64,000 nucleotides of DNA, taken from NCBI RefSeq assembly GCF_013377085.1, contig NZ_JACAAX010000008.1, positions 87,365-151,364 of the forward strand. Reading direction: 5' to 3'. Positions 63,971 through 64,000 of the stretch are shown here, piece by piece. This stretch comes from Rhodoplanes sp. Its GTDB lineage: Bacteria; Pseudomonadota; Alphaproteobacteria; Rhizobiales; Xanthobacteraceae. Numbering within the stretch: the first letter of the stretch is position 1; each line of letters opens with the position of its first letter. A program made the position numbers and the translations under genes. The notes beneath the pieces were generated by a model. It was not told the DNA's origin. It saw nothing but the letters and a program-made list of their open reading frames with translations, and ran no database searches.

Positions 63971-64000
63971 CTATCGCGTTTGAGCGAGAAGCTTGAGGAG

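Overview
The window is high-GC DNA (visibly around two thirds G+C) carrying a core block, read on the minus strand as pdxJ-acpS-lepB-rnc-era-recO, plus parC, hemB, a DUF6163-type protein, RDD and bpt genes, in an arrangement typical of Alphaproteobacteria of the order Hyphomicrobiales (Bradyrhizobium/Rhodopseudomonas/Xanthobacteraceae-like). A species cannot be named from the sequence. No rRNA, tRNA or CRISPR array was seen.

Left edge to about 9.4 kb is an accessory, defence-type region. It holds a REP-associated tyrosine transposase (RAYT) running off the left end, a rhuM-hsdS-hsdM type I modification/specificity operon without hsdR inside the window, a divergent DUF262 - HNH-like - AlbA_2 fusion protein (GmrSD-like), and a tyrosine integrase broken by a frameshift. 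Short palindromic repeat units of one family sit in frame inside both the transposase and hsdM. Small conserved hypothetical genes, a frameshifted relic and a stand-alone HD alarmone-hydrolase-like gene follow to 11 kb.

11-26 kb: a patatin-gntP pair on minus, then a long co-directional plus-strand run: glutaminase, MFS transporter, DUF1269 protein, RND adaptor and permease, and a six-gene Mrp/Mbh-type cation/proton antiporter module (E-F-G-[A C-terminal part fused to B]-C-D). The combination suggests pH and envelope-stress homeostasis (inference).

26-39 kb: an orphan Bug/TctC binding protein, a lipocalin-like secreted protein, a quinone oxidoreductase, a ParB-like protein, a membrane-anchored TAXI-type binding protein next to a potassium-channel-like protein, and a complete branched-chain amino acid (Liv-type) ABC transporter (livG-livF-livK-livH-livM on minus).

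39-47 kb: NpdG-like reductase, DUF1007 protein, then an AraC-family regulator divergent from a subtilisin autotransporter. These two are flanked by 110-bp direct repeats; the right copy is the 3' end of a transketolase/E1-type gene and the left copy is a displaced fragment of it.

47-64 kb: mostly core genes (hemB, ilvA-type threonine ammonia-lyase, RDD, bpt, parC, recO, era, rnc, lepB, acpS, pdxJ), with a secreted caspase-like protein divergent from a secreted protein of unknown function, small secreted or basic proteins, three copies of one interspersed palindromic repeat (34.8, 49.4 and 63.8 kb; the first lies in the liv operon) and a perfect 35-bp-arm palindrome between recO and era.
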